From positions 3,913 to 67,912 of the forward strand of contig JAXMBN010000031.1 of NCBI GenBank assembly GCA_046349875.1: a DNA stretch of 64,000 nt, written 5' to 3'. Positions 1-11,980 of the stretch are shown here, in pieces; position 1 is the first letter of the stretch, and each line of letters begins with the position of its first letter. The notes beneath the pieces are model-generated. The model was not told the DNA's origin. It worked only from the letters and a program-made list of their open reading frames with translations, and did not search any database. The DNA is from JAXMBN01 sp046349875. GTDB taxonomy: Bacteria; Planctomycetota; Planctomycetia; Pirellulales; Pirellulaceae. Both the position numbers and the translations under genes were made by a program.

Positions 1-258
1 GGTTTCTTGGCGGTGATCCTATTAAAAGGGTTAGGCCAGTCGTCGATTGCGAAAGGAATTCTTAGCCCTTCCATCGACTATTCCGTATTATTGCAAGGGT
101 GCTGGATCGGGCTTGGAATTGGAATTCTAGGGCGCTTCTTCCTGCGTGGAGAGCGGCTCGCCTTCTTCCGACCGTTGCCTTTCGCGATTCGTTTTCATGA
201 TTTGAACTTTGGGGCTACCCTTGTTGACCGAAGCCAAACACGATCATCCATCCCATGA
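1..258 (+). CDS. C-terminal end of unknown membrane protein (partial)
   Basis: An open frame enters from the left edge and runs to a stop at 258. It is hydrophobic, with two likely membrane segments (roughly residues 1-12 and 28-48 of the visible part), followed by an arginine-rich tail. I do not recognise the family. The last 20 or so residues overlap the start of the polyketide synthase in another frame, so the true stop may lie earlier, near 190-210, if the frame is shifted as it is in the genes that follow. It could be the end of a permease or an acyltransferase-type protein; nothing visible decides this. Confidence 0.4.
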   Translation, partial: GFLAVILLKGLGQSSIAKGILSPSIDYSVLLQGCWIGLGIGILGRFFLRGERLAFFRPLPFAIRFHDLNFGATLVDRSQTRSSIP

Positions 259-3200
259 ACCTTTAGAACCGATTGCGGTCATCGGAATGGGGCTGCCGTC
301 TGCCGGGAGAAGTCGCGATCTCGAATCGTATTGGGATTTGCTGGTGCAAGGGCGCGATGCTATTGAAGAAACTCCATCGGATCGATGGAACTTTCAGAAG
401 TTTTATGATCCTCACGGTGTGAAACCTGGAAAAACGCAAAGCTGTTGGGGTGGATACGTTCGCGATCTGTTGGAGTTCGATCCGCAATTCTTCGGAATCT
501 CGCCGCGCGAAGCGAACAGCATGGATCCCCAGCAACGACTGTTGTTGGAAGTGACTTGGCGAGCGTTAGAAGATGGTCGACAAAAATGGGAAGAGCTTGC
601 AGGAAAGTTGGTTTCCCGTTTTTGTAGGAATCTCGAGCATCGATTACTCGGTGGCTAGTCTTAGTTTTCGCGACCGAGGTGTGATCCATCCGTATTCGAA
701 TACGGGAGGATCTTCGAGCATCGCTGCCAATCGTATTTCGTATTGTTTTGATTTTCGTGGGCCTAGTGTGGCGGTGGATACGGCTTGTTCTTCCTCGCTC
801 GTCGCAGTTCATATGGCTTGTGAAAGCCTTTGGAGTGGTCAGGCGGAAATGGCCTTGGCCGGTGGTGTGAATGCCATCCTCCTTCCCGATTTTTATGTGG
901 CGTTTAGCCAACTGGGAGTGCTTTCACCCGATGGACGTTGCAAAGCCTTTGATGTGCGAGCCAACGGGTATGTACGAAGTGAAGGGGCTGGCATGGTCGT
1001 GCTCAAGCCGCTTTCCAAAGCTCTCGCGGATAACGATTCGATCTACGGACTGATTCGTGCGACCGGACTCAATCAAGATGGCCGAACACCTGGCTTGACC
1101 GTGCCAAGTCAGTTAAGCGCAGCAAGAACTGATTCGGTTTGTTTGTCGTCGCGCCGGTGTCGACCCTAAGCAAGTGCAATACGTAGAAGCGCACGGAACA
1201 GGGACGGCGGTTGGTGATCCCATCGAAGCCAATGCGATCGGTAGTGCGATTGGCATGCACCGTTCTCAGCCTTGTTTTCTCGCTTCGGTCAAGACGAACA
1301 TCGGTCACTTGGAAGCCGGTGCTGGCATGGCCAGTCTCATCAAGATGATGTTGGCATTGCGGCATCGAATGATTCCGAAGCACCTTCATTTTGAAAACCC
1401 GAACCCTGCGATTGATCTCGATCGCCTCCACCTTCAAATTCCTCGCGAAACGATTCCCTGGCCATCGCAAGCTGGTCCTCGCGTGGCTGGCATCAATGGA
1501 TTCGGATACGGGGGTGCCACGCGCACGTGTTGGTGGAAGAGTATTTGCCACCCAACGCAAAGAGTTCGGCTGGCCATGTTTCCATTCCAACTCAGGGTAC
1601 AAGCCATTTATCCCCTCGGTGTATTCGCTTCTCCGCGCGAACCGCATCCTCGCTTCCCTCCGTTGCCGCGAATTTAGCGGATTGGCTCGATGATCACGCG
1701 TCGTCGTCCTGGGATGTGGCGATCGACTTTTGGGATACCTATCAGAGTCAATTCGAACATCGAAGTTATGTCCTCGCTGATGATCGGCATCAAGCGGCAA
1801 CGCGATTGCGTGCATTCGGACAGGAATCAAGAGTGGATTCCCTTCGAGCCTTGCCCGCATCGAAACGCGAGAAGGGAGTTGCGTTTGTTTGTTCTGGCCA
1901 AGGACCGCAGTGGTGGGGAATGGCTAGGCCACTCTTGAAACAGTCCGAGGTCTTTGCCGAGCGCATTCGCAAGTGCGATGCCGAATTTCGCAAGTATGGA
2001 TCGTGGTCCCTTCTCGATGAAATGGACTGTGAACAAGCCAATTCTCGGATGCAAGAAACGTCGATCTCGCAACCTGCTTTGTTTGCTATTCAGGTCGGCT
2101 TGGCGGACCTTTGGGAAGAAGTGGGGATTCGGCCATCTGCCATCGTTGGTCATAGTGTTGGCGAGATCGCTGCAGCCTTTTTGTCGGGAGGTCTGTCGTT
2201 TGAAGAAGCGTGTCGCGTCGCCTACTATCGAGGGCACACGATGGATCGAGCTTCTTCGAAAGGAAAGATGCTTGCCGTAGGGATATCGGAGAAAGAGCTT
2301 TCCCGGTGGTGCAAGCTCGATGATGCCATAGGCATTGCTGCGATCAACGGACCTGCCTCGTTAACGCTATCGGGTGATGCACAGCCTTTGGAAGCGTTGC
2401 AGCAAACATTGGTCGAACAAGGCATCTTTGCCAAGTTGTTGGCGGTTGAATATGCCTTCCATAGTAGCCATATGGATCCCGTTCAAGAACCATTGTTCAA
2501 GGCCTTGGCGAACCTTCGCACGAACGGCACAACCATTCCCATGATTTCGACGGTGACGGGCCAGCGAGTCGATGGCCGTTCTCTCGATGCGGACTACTGG
2601 TGGAAAAACGTTCGCAATAGCGTTCGTTTTGCAGACGCAATGAAGGTCTTGCACGACCAAGGAATCGCGACCATCATCGAACTCGGTCCGCATCCCGTGC
2701 TTGGGTTTTCGATTACCGAATGTTTCCAGGCATGGGGTTCGTCTGCACATTGCCTTCCTTCGCTTCATCGCGATCGAAACGACATCCATTGCCTATTGGA
2801 CTCGCTCGGGCAACTTTATGTACTCGGCTATTCTGCTTCCAAGCCGCAATGCCAAACGTTCCATCGTGAATCGAGGTGGCGTCTTCCGGCGTATCCTTTC
2901 CATTATCAGCGATGTTGGTCGGAATCTCTCGAGTCCCATACAACGCGATTGGAAGAAGAGATTCACCCTTTGTTGGGTGAGCCAACGCATGCGCCCGATC
3001 CGACTTGGAACGGAAGGCTAGATCTCAAACTGCAACCTTTCTTGCAGGACCATCGAGTTCGCGGTGTGTGCGTGTTGCCCGCTGCCGCTTTGATTGAATG
3101 TGGTCTTTCGTTGGTGCGCAAATCTTTTCCCGACAAGCCGCAGATGATCGAGCGATTTGTATTGCACCAACCATGCATCTTGAGTGAAGACAAGCAAGTG

Positions 3201-6200
3201 TGGTTGCAAGCGAGTTTAGATCGTGCGCAGCAAAAGATGCACTTTCATACCCGCGATGTTTCGGATTGGAACTGGTCCAGCTTGGCTACTGCGGGATATC
3301 AGTCGTACGTTGCGACCACGCCTGTTACGCATGAACCCTTGGATGTCATTGAATCACGATGTGATGAGGTGTTCGATCATGAGAAGTTCTATCACTATTG
3401 CGCGGCATTGGGGCTAGAGTATGGCGAGGCATTTCGAGGCGTCATTCATGGGCGCCGTCGTGATGGTGAGTCCCTCGTCCGTGTTCGTCTACCAGCTTCG
3501 ATGCACGATGGAGAAGGGTTTGAATTCCATCCAGCCCTTCTCGATAGCTGCTTTCATGCCATGATCGCAGCCGATTACGATTTTCATCTGCATCCACAAA
3601 CGCTTTATTTACCAGTCAAGATCGACAAAGTCATTCGCTGGAAGAGCCCCTCACGCGCACTGCGAGCGCATGCCGTGTTGGTTCGAAAAACCGACAAACA
3701 CATGTTGTCCGATGTCGAAATCTATGATGAGTCGGGGGACCGCGTTCTATCGTTGATTGGGTTTCTTTCTCAGCGAGTTTCGGGCGGTCGCATGGAAGAG
3801 TCTCTGAACGATCGCGTCTATGACTATGTGTGGGAAGAGAGCCGAACTGAAGATCGTTCCGATGAGACAAGCGTACTCACGGACGATTCTAAGCATTGGA
3901 TTGTGTTTGATGATGAAGGAATGCAATGTTCCAAATGGGTTCGCACTAAGGCTAGAAGTATCGACCGCATCACGGTAGTAAAGCCATTGAACCAATGGAC
4001 GCCATGTGATCCTGGAAACGTTGGATTTTGTCCATGGAATCGAGACGAATGGAATCGACTTTGGCAATCGCTCGATGCACCGGCCACCGACTTGGTCTAT
4101 GGATGGGGCTTGCGATCCAGCGCGATGGACTTTTCCAGTCAAGACATCGATAGGGTTTGTCGGCAATCGGCTGAAGCTTTGCTCTATTTGGTTCAATCCT
4201 GGGATCAACACGATGCTGAGCGTCAGGCTCGGCTCAGTATTCTCACGCAACAATCGCAGCCATGGCGAGAGGAACCCGTCGATGTGTGGCAAGCGCCGGT
4301 GGTCGGGCTTGGACGTGTGATCGTGAGTGAATACGCGCGATTGCAGACAAAAGTCATCGATATGCCGCTCTATCCCACCGCATTGGATGAGGTTCAACTA
4401 CGCGAGGAATGGGATTGGAAGGATGGAGAAGATGAGATCCTTATTCGGAGTGGCCATCGGTATGCGAGACGATTTCAGCCGCATCACGATCAAGCATTGC
4501 CTGATGATTCCATCGAACAGCTACCGTATCGATTGACGATGGGGATGGGAGCAGGTGTTTCGGATCTTGTCTATCGGACCGAGCCACATTCAACAGTTGG
4601 TGAGCATCAGCTGGAAATCTCTGTGCGAGCGGTGGGGCTCAACTTCAGCGACGTCATGAAAGCGTTGCAGTTGTATCCAGGATTAGATGCACAAGAAGTT
4701 GAATTAGGAGCCGAATGTTCGGGAGTGGTCACTCGTGTCGGCAAGCAAGTCACGAATTGGAAAGTTGGAGATTCGGTCGTCGCTATTGCGCCAGGTTGCT
4801 TCGGAAAAACGGTTGTTGTTCGCGAAGAGCTGGTGGCCTCCAAGCCACAGTGGATGACCTATGAGCAGGCAGCAGCGGTTCCGGTAGCGTTTCTGACGGC
4901 GTGGCATGGTCTTTTGACGTGTGGGGATTTGCAAGAACATGAAACCGTTTTGATCCATGCGGCATCGGGAGGTGTCGGGATGGCCGCTATGCAAATCGCG
5001 GCCAACTCAGGAGCGCGGATCCTAGCGACTGCAGGTAGCGAAGAAAAACGCGAATTGGTTCGTGGCTGGTTACGTGAGCGCATGTCAGACAGCGAATCGG
5101 TCGATGCCTGTGTTATGGATTCTCGCACGCTCGAGTTCGTCGGACAGGTGAGCAAGTTGACCGAAGGGAGGGGCGTCGATGTCATTCTCAATTCGTTGCC
5201 AGGAGAAGCGATTCGTCAAGGTCTTGCTGCCTTGGCTATCGGAGGCCGATTCCTCGAGATTGGGAAACGCGATATCTATGCCGATGCATCCTTGGGGATG
5301 CATGTTCTTCGAAACAATGGTTCTTTCCATGCGATCGATTTAGATCAACTATTCAAACATCAATCGCATCGCATGGGTGCCCTGCTGAAAAAGGTCATGC
5401 GTTGTTTCGAGAATCGAGAGTTGGAACCATTGCCAACGCACGTTTTTGCTGCAAGTGAAACCCAAGAAGCTTTTCGATGGATGCAGCAAGGGAAGCATAC
5501 CGGCAAGATCGTGGTGTCGATGGATAAAGAGACTCAGAAACCTAAAGTTGCACCAGGGGTCTGGGATCCACTATGCATTTCTTCCGATGCCACGTATTGG
5601 CTCGTCGGTGGAGTCGGCGGATTTGGATTGGCCGTAGCGAAGTGGTTGGTTCGTCACGGGGTTCGTAGTCTGGTGCTTTCGGGAAGAAGTGCAACGGTTT
5701 CGGCCGAGATCGAAACCGAATTGGATTGGATGCGAGGGCAAGGGGCGAGTGTCAATTATTGGCCCGCCGATGCCTCGAATCTCGAATCGTTGACACGAAC
5801 CGTTGGACGTATACGCGCCTCATTGCCACCACTGCGGGGTGTCTTTCACATGGCCATGGTCTTGGAAGACAGGCTTCTCGTCGACTTGGATCGCGATACA
5901 TGGGATCGCGTGTTGAAGCCAAAAGTCTCATGGCGGATGAACCTTCATGAAGCGACTCGCGATTTAACGCTCGACCATTTTGTGCCGTTCTCTTCATTGT
6001 CGAGTGTTTTTAAGCATGCAGGGCAAGCTGAATTATTCAGCTGCCAATGCATTTCTGGATAGCCTTGCCCATTATCGTCGTTCACAAGGTTTGCCAGGGT
6101 TGGTCATCAACTGGGGGCATCTTATGAGACTGGTTATCTTTCACAGCGAAAAGCTTTGGGGAGAACGAAGCGATGACAAGGATGCTTAGCTTCACAGTCG

Positions 6201-6636
6201 AGCACAGCGCTAGAGGCTTTGGAGTACGCGATGCACCCAGGACTCAAACAAGTCAGCGTCTTACGAATGACGAATGCGGCGTGGCTCAGGTGTCACGACA
6301 CGCGTCACTCCTCGCTTTGCCTGACGACCATTGCAACCAACGTTGCAGCGGCGGACAACGCATTCAAGTAACGCCAGATCGATCGCGCGTTGCCGCCTTT
6401 GAAGAACGCGGCCGCTCTCGTTCGCGATGCCATCGTCTCCGCGTTTACCTGTTGGGAGCTCCTGATGGTCAGCTCGAACTGGAAGTACCGTCATGAGCGG
6501 GGCTGGATTCGTTGATGGCAGCGGAGCTCGAAACCGGCTTGAAGAAGCCGAGGCGAGTCTTCCATCGCCTGATGCGGAGGAATGGTCGAGCCCATCGACA
6601 CGATGCTTCGCCATCTGGTCGCAGTCGAGTTCATAA
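209..6636 (+). CDS. Reducing type I polyketide synthase, KS-AT-DH-ER-KR-ACP (frame broken as read)
   Basis: One complete set of reducing modules can be read across several frames. The ketosynthase shows the active Cys in DTACSSS (Cys codon 786-788), the His of EAHGTGT (1192) and of KTNIGH (1306). The acyltransferase has GHSVGE (2148-2165) and a YAFHS motif near 2450 that resembles malonyl-type enzymes. The dehydratase His lies in HRVRGVCVLP (3051-3080) with DSCFH near 3545. An enoylreductase nucleotide-binding loop sits at about 4950-4990, the ketoreductase glycine loop at 5602-5626 with the catalytic NYSAAN at 6031-6048, and an ACP with GLDSL at 6500-6514. The product would be a fully reduced or partly reduced acyl chain made iteratively. 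Frame breaks occur near 600, 1120, 1526, 6030, 6150, 6230, 6490 and 6535; a paired local shift also lies at 290-315. The start is unclear (TTG at 209 or 224); the 3' end beyond the ACP is unresolved. Confidence 0.85.
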
Positions 6637-6820
6637 CTGGACAACGTAGGCGCCCGGCAAGCCGCAGAATATTAACCTTCGGCAGATCGATCAATGTCGG
6701 CAAGAAGTGCTCAGCTCGGCGTTGGCCTGGGAGCGAGCGCCGCCGAACGACGCCAATGTGCTTTCCAGCATCAACCAGCAACGAAGAGTACCCATCGGGT
6801 CGATGGTCTCTTTGCAGGCC
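6637..6820. other. Unresolved stretch after the PKS
   Basis: Between the last recognisable ACP sequence and the stop of the convergent hydrolase no frame gives a recognisable protein on either strand. It may hold the extreme C-terminus of the polyketide synthase, hidden by further indels, but I cannot support any call. Confidence 0.3.
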
Positions 6821-7812
6821 TCAAACCAGCGAGGTGTATGGCCTTAGGGGCTTTGGGGCGTGCTTCAGAGCGAAGTCGACAATCGCTGCAGGATCTTTCA
6901 GGCTGTGAGGGTGAGTGACCCCAGGCTTGACGATCACCCGGATGGGGCCGCCAGCGCGCGGTATCACCCGCAAAGAGTTGCGTACTCGTCGTAAGGAACG
7001 ACCTCGTCCGCATCGCCACAAAAGGCGGAGAACGGATCCGATGGCTCGCTGCATAGCTTAGCGGCTTGATCAACAGGGTTCCATCAAAAGTAAGAGCTTC
7101 TTGTTCTGAAAGGCGATAAGCATCGAGGCAACGTTTCCAATCGCTGGGCGATCCTTTGCCTTTTCCTTTTCCGCCAGGCCAGCTTTTGAAGTCACAAACA
7201 GGAGCATCGTTGTAGAGGCAAGCGATGCGTTCGGGACGGCGGACTGCATAGTTGAGCGAATAGAGGCCACCGCGGCTGAAACCTTCTAAGACGACGGCAT
7301 GCCAAGTGTCGCGTTTGAGTCATGTGGTCATAAAACGGTCCATCGCATCGAAAGCTGCCGCGGGGCTCCGTATAGATTCTGGATATTGATGTAGGTTGCA
7401 TGCCATCCGCGTTCGATCAGGGCGAGATCGGCTTGCGGTTCATGTCCGAAAACTCCGTTCTCCAGATCCACGGATTGCCAGGTGCGGCTTGGTTGGGCAC
7501 GATGACAAACGCATTCCTTCCCGCCACTTCGAACTCTATTTTTTGAAATCCTTCCCAGGAAGTGGTTTTTCTTGCGACAAACCAAGAGAAACGGAAGAGA
7601 AGCAAAATCGTTAAAAGCGCCACAGCGTTCTGGCAAGGGATTCCGGCTTTCGACACAGTGAGTCCGTGCCATCTTTGAGTAATCGATGGAGTGGGCGAGT
7701 GGGGTAGGGACGCTGCAGTGAACCGTCGGGTCCTAATGAAAGGGCTCGAACAAAGTGACCACGGAACCATTCGACCAGCACTGCGACGAGACGCCGCACT
7801 TTCCGATCGCAA
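6821..7812 (-). CDS. Secreted/anchored alpha/beta hydrolase (frame broken as read)
   Basis: Translated fragments from three minus-strand frames join into one hydrolase of about 320 residues. The N-terminal part carries a hydrophobic segment (near 7590-7620) that could be a signal or anchor. It is followed by a strand and loop region (GRNAFVIVPNQ), a GFSRGG-like nucleophile elbow near 7270-7290, a segment LTFDGTLLIKP, and a C-terminal GVTHPHSL with the presumed catalytic His. The nearest resemblance is to the planctomycete esterase group also represented at 45043-45960, which has the same GFSRG elbow. The substrate is unknown. Frame breaks lie near 7400, 7310 and 7040-6980. The stop at 6821-6823 follows a plausible C-terminus. 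The gene converges on the polyketide synthase and is divergent from the ECF sigma factor. Confidence 0.6.
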
Positions 7813-7884
7813 GGCCCTTAGTATAAATCAATATGACGAATCTTGACCTGGTCGGACGGTGAAAAACACAAGACTTGTTGAAGC

Positions 7885-8472
7885 ATGCCCGCGAGCGATG
7901 ATGCGGTTCAGGCCCTGATGGATCGGTATCGATTCGCTACGACGCATATTCAATGCGCTCGATCAGCGGGCTGGCGTCGTGTGGATGTCAGCGACGTGAT
8001 TCAAGATGTCTTGCGGGAAGCCAATCGAAGGCCGTGCGACTATTTGGCCGAACCGAAAATGCGGATTTCCATCTTGATCCGCCAGATTATGAAAGACCGC
8101 ATCATCGATGCGCATCGTCGGCATCGCGTCTCTGCCAAACGGAAGTATCACGATCGTGAGCAACCGTTGCTTGCTCCTGGCAACAACGATCAATCGACCA
8201 TGGAGTTAGCTGGACAGCTGTGTGATCCTTCAATGTTACCGGCCGTGGCGGCAACGCGGAAGGAACGGCGTGCCGCAGATCGTCAGTTGTCTTCAGTGAC
8301 GGGGTGATCAGGATCGCGAGATCATTTTGATGCGTCACTACGAGCAACTCTCCAATCAAGAGATCGCTCAAGCTTTGGGATTTACCCAAACCTGCTGCCA
8401 GCATGCGGTATCTGCGGGCTATCAAGCGTCTACGTGCGATTCTGGATGAGCTTTCCAGGCGTCCCATCGATG
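7885..8472 (+). CDS. ECF-type RNA polymerase sigma factor (frame broken near 8300 and 8395)
   Basis: The first 120 residues show a region 2-like helix set including VSDVIQDVLREA and a LIRQIMKDRIIDAHRRH segment. The second half, in another frame from about 8300, reads DREIILMRHYEQLSNQEIAQALG, a sigma region 4 helix-turn-helix, and continues after a further shift as MRYLRAIKRLRAIL. The total length near 195 residues fits the planctomycete ECF group. The gene ends against the start of a Ser/Thr kinase, an arrangement common in this phylum in which the kinase is thought to control the sigma factor; no anti-sigma gene is visible. The ATG at 7885 is the first in frame; its ribosome site is weak. 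The target promoters cannot be inferred from the window. Confidence 0.8.
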
Positions 8473-10261
8473 CAGACACCCGACGAAGAACTCGATATTT
8501 CCGAAGAAGCCGCTCTCTGTTCTGTCGGAGCTGGCAGATCGATTGCAACGTGGTGAATCGGTCGACATCGATCAGATCTGCAAAGCATATCCGCAAGCCG
8601 CAACCGAAATACGTTACTCTCTGGGGGACGATTCTCGTCACGGATGCAATTGCAAGAGCGGAACATCATCAGGTTGCCGAGCTCATCCCACGCGCGATAC
8701 CAGTGCGTGAATGCAGTTGCCGATGGATTGGGGGCCTTATGTTCTCGAAGAAGAATTAGGGCGTGGCGGTATGGGCATTGTCTTTCGCGCGACGCAACCC
8801 TCGTTGGGCCGCGAAGTCGCTATCAAGATGGATATTGCGAGATCGTCTCGCCTCGAGCAAGATCGTCAGCGATTCTTTCGAGCGCAATCGTTGGCTCAGC
8901 TGAATCATCCGCACATCGTTCCTGTGTTTGAATCTGGTGAGCATGATGGATCACCTTATTTCACGATGCAGTTTATCTGCTGACGAACTCTCTCCGAGAT
9001 GTTGGCCGAAGACCGTTGCCGCTGGAAGAAAGGCTGCCAAGATCATCGCCAGCGTCGCGAGGGCGGCTCACTTCGCGCATCAGCGGAGGCGTTCTTCATC
9101 GCGATATCAAACCATCGAATATTTTGGTGGATGAATCGGGAGAAGCCAAACTCACGGACTTTGGATTGGCTACAAGCTTACCGATGTATCCGAAGGGCTA
9201 ACAGGAACGGGAGTTGCGGTGGTCGGCACACCTTCTTACATGAGCCCCGAACAAGCCTCGGGACGCCTGAGCGATTTTGTGACACCTGCATCCGATGTAT
9301 ACCTGCTGAAACGGTGCTCTATCATTAAGCAACTGGTCGGCCGCCACTCGTTGCCGACTCCCCTGTACAGCTCGCACTCAAAATCTTGGAACAAGATTCT
9401 CCCGCGCCGCGTTTATTGGATCCGCGGATCGATCGCGATTTAGAGATGATCGTGGTGCGATCGTTGCAAAAGCCACCGGACCTTCGGTATGCATCGGCCA
9501 TGGACCTGGCGCTGGATCTTGAAGCGTTTCTTCGCGATGAACCCATTCAAGCGCGATCAGGCCAGTTGGCTCGGGCGATGGCTCGCGTTTTTCGCGAAAC
9601 CCATCACGCCCCTATTCTTGAGAATTGGGGATTGCTTTGGATGTGGCATTCCCTAGTGCTCTTGATTGCATGCGTTGCTACGTGGGGGCTGCAAGTGGTC
9701 GGTACGACCGATCGTTGGCCTTATGCCGCGTTATGGATCGTGGGCTTAGGGGCATGGGCGGCTGTGTTCTGGGCACTGCGTCGTCGCATGGGGCCTGTGA
9801 CCTTCGTCGAACGACAAATCGCACACATTTGGGGTGCCAGCATGATTGCGATTGGTCTCGTTTTTCCGCTGGAATGGTGGCTCGAACTTCCTCCACTGAA
9901 GCTTTCGCCTCTTCTGGGAATCATCAGTGGCATGATCTTTGTTGTGAAGGCAGGCATTCTTTCAGGTGCCTTCTATTTTCAAGCGGCCTGTCTCTTTGGA
10001 GCGGCGGCCTTGATGGCGGTATTCCCTTCGATTGCACATTTGATCTTCGGATGCGTATCGGCCATGTGCTTTTTCGTCCCTGGGCTCAAATACTATCGCC
10101 AACGCAATCTGGCTGATCGCGACGATAAGGCTTTGGCTTCTGGGAAACGATCATCGACAATCATGCCGGCAGGAATACGGCGATCAATCCTAGCAGCCCA
10201 CCAAAGATACCTCCCCAAATCACCAACCAACCAAGGTGCTCGCGAATCATCTCTTGGATGA
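8470..10261 (+). CDS. Membrane-anchored Ser/Thr protein kinase (frame broken as read)
   Basis: A Hanks-type kinase can be followed across at least six frame changes between 8490 and 9390, with all key motifs kept. A short regulatory N-terminus (LADRLQRGESVDIDQICKAY) precedes the glycine loop LGRGGMG (8757-8777), the lysine of VAIKM (about 8825), HRDIKPSN (9098-9121), DFGLA (9158-9172) and the SYMSPEQ activation segment (9235-9255). From 9386 the frame is open: the end of the kinase C-lobe, then a run of four to five transmembrane helices (about 9640-10095). The enzyme would phosphorylate cytoplasmic proteins, plausibly the partner ECF sigma factor directly upstream. The last 30 residues overlap the convergent DUF445 gene by 100 bp, so the true end may be nearer 10140. 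Confidence 0.8.
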
Positions 10262-10897
10262 TTTCCTTTACCATTTGAGGAGTGAGTTCATCGAGGCGTT
10301 TTTGCATTTACCGAGTTCATCTTCTGAATGATGGTATCCGTTTGGTCTTCCAGGCGAATACTCGACTCTAGAGCTTTCGCTAACTCAGGCGATTGCATCA
10401 GCCCTTCTGATCTCCGATCGAACATTATCTTCAAATGGTTTTCGGAGCGGCCCAAGAGCCTTGCCGCCACCTAACATCCCCAGCATGCCTCCGTATGGCG
10501 AACTCAGGATGGCCTGAACCAGTTTTTGAAACATCGCTTCGTAATCGATGATGGCAAGTATCGGTTCCGCTTGAATCTTGATCCCTTGGAAGGACGCGTG
10601 CGAATGAAAGAATCCCTGAACATTCGTGTGGGTGAAGAATTGATCCATGATCAAATGGCGAATGCCGCGTTTGAATTCTTCAAAGCGACTCGGAATGACT
10701 CCCGATCCGTAGAGCCCAGGAATTTTCTCGAAGAGCATGTAGATGGCCAACCAATTGGTGATGGCACCTGAGGTTGCATAAAGGCCAATATTGCGAATTG
10801 GCAGAGCAAGGAAATGCTCGGTCGGGATCATGTAGCCGATTCCTACCAATGCAACAGAGATAAGGTTGGTGGCTAAACTTTTATTCATGGGTTCCAA
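10161..10897 (-). CDS. DUF445 family membrane protein (frame broken as read)
   Basis: The N-terminal 165 residues match the DUF445 pattern: an initial transmembrane helix, a conserved turn ATSGAITNWLAIYMLF with the second helix, and a cytoplasmic part with GVIPSRFEEFKR. The C-terminal part follows in two other frames: PFEDNVRSEIR then LMQSPELAKALESSI, then KRLDELTPQMVKEIIQEMI, ending in a hydrophobic helix GGIFGGLLGLIAVFLPA. This N-in, C-terminal-anchor topology is typical of the family, whose role is not established. Breaks lie near 10405 and 10310. The start could be 10897 or 10888. It follows the lipase-like gene by 30 bp on the same strand and may be the last gene of the operon that begins at the terpene cyclase. 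Confidence 0.75.
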
Positions 10898-10927
10898 AGG
10901 AATGCGAATGAGAAATCGAGAATGAGA

Positions 10928-11603
10928 TCAAGAGGTTTGCATCGACCCCGTTTTCAAAAAACGAATCGTATTTTCCGCTACGTCTCGATGGAAGAGAACG
11001 CCATTGTGCATGGTGCACACATGCAAATAGTCTATGCAGCCCTCGAGTTGCGTGCTGTTTCGGGAACTGGAAGCATATCGTATTCTGGCAGAAACGATGG
11101 CAAATGTGATAGTGCGGAAGAGGAAAGCCGATCGTACAAAACTATCGGGCTTATCGGTAAGTTGGCTCACGATCGGCAAAAAGGAGCGAACCCAAGGTGC
11201 AATGCGAGTGGCGATTGCAGTGCCTTGATGGGGTGGCGTCAGAAATACAACCGACCAAGGTTGGGGAAGGCATCGAACTGATCTGATGCTGTTCGCGTGA
11301 CAATGCATCCCATACTGTGGGCTACCACATGGATCTTTTCGTATTTCGTGCGCTATGTTCATGGAGTAGTTTTCGAAGGCACTGCGCATGGTATTGAAGA
11401 GAGCCTAGGTAGCTACGATAGCCCCAATTGAGCGTCGCAAATCCCGCCTTTCGAATCCGTTTGCAGAGCAATGCCATCCACCACGGATGACTCATGATGC
11501 CGTGCACCACGGCGACGAACTCTCGAGGTTCTGCGGCAATGCCTGATGTCGGTGGGAATGGTGGACATGAGTCTTGGGCATTGGGCTCTGAAGGCCGGGT
11601 CAC
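10928..11603 (-). CDS. Lipase-like alpha/beta hydrolase (one frame break near 11325)
   Basis: The N-terminal half reads REFVAVVHGIMSHPWWM, an HGI oxyanion-loop motif typical of lipase-type hydrolases, followed by a helix and GYRSYLGSLQYHAQCL. After one frame change the sequence continues with VVAHSMGCIVTR (11301-11336), the nucleophile elbow with Ser in HSMG, and LVFLTPPHQGT, the PPHQGT loop common to PGAP1/lipase-like families. The catalytic His is probably the one in VCTMHNGVLFHRD near the C-terminus. The start is a GTG at 11603 that overlaps the stop of the upstream gene (GTGA), so the two are probably coupled in translation. No signal peptide is visible, so it likely acts in the cytoplasm. 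The substrate is unknown; the operon context suggests an ester, acyl or isoprenoid conjugate. Confidence 0.75.
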
Positions 11604-11980
11604 TCTTCTTCCACTTTCTCGCGGATGCGTCTTACGATGATGCTTCGATGCATGGTGGTTTCCAAGATATCGCGTATGTCATGGCCGAGATACTCTGCAA
11701 GTTTGATGGCGATATCAACGTCGCGAACCCCTTCATATTGCGTCACGACTTCATCTCCTACAAAGATCGTCTGCGAACGATTTTCGAAACCGCTCTCATA
11801 ACAGTCTAATAGTTCTTCGATCCATGGTTCTGGAATGCCGCGTTGACGACAGTAGTCGGCAGACCAAAGGTCATCCCCAGTACACTCGGAAAGGAGAAGG
11901 TGGGCGCGATATCGATCCATGCTCGTTACGATAGTTAGAAGGGAAGTGCTCGATCGGGGTGGTCGGGAATGTTCACTCAT
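11600..11980 (-). CDS. Small unknown protein, 126 aa, coupled on both sides
   Basis: I do not recognise this family. The protein is acidic and soluble, with no signal peptide or membrane segment. The last 106 residues (from the Met at 11920) look well folded: WSADYCRQRGIPEPWIEELL, then FVGDEVVTQYEGVRDVDIA and a charged helix ending REKVEEE. The start at 11980 is preferred because its ATG overlaps the stop of the DUF98 gene in an ATGA, and its own stop overlaps the next gene's GTG; the internal ATG at 11920 is a fallback. The double overlap places it firmly in the operon with the DUF98 and lipase-like genes. It might be a partner or carrier for one of them, but there is no direct evidence. Confidence 0.65.
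   Translation of the reverse strand: MSEHSRPPRSSTSLLTIVTSMDRYRAHLLLSECTGDDLWSADYCRQRGIPEPWIEELLDCYESGFENRSQTIFVGDEVVTQYEGVRDVDIAIKLAEYLGHDIRDILETTMHRSIIVRRIREKVEEE

Noticed and set aside
1069..1860. Minus-strand open frame of 263 codons inside the polyketide synthase
   Set aside because: Antisense to the KS/AT region and rich in Arg and His as expected of a shadow frame; no family resemblance.
3747..4397. Minus-strand open frame of 216 codons inside the polyketide synthase
   Set aside because: Antisense to the region after the dehydratase in an intact frame; composition typical of a shadow.
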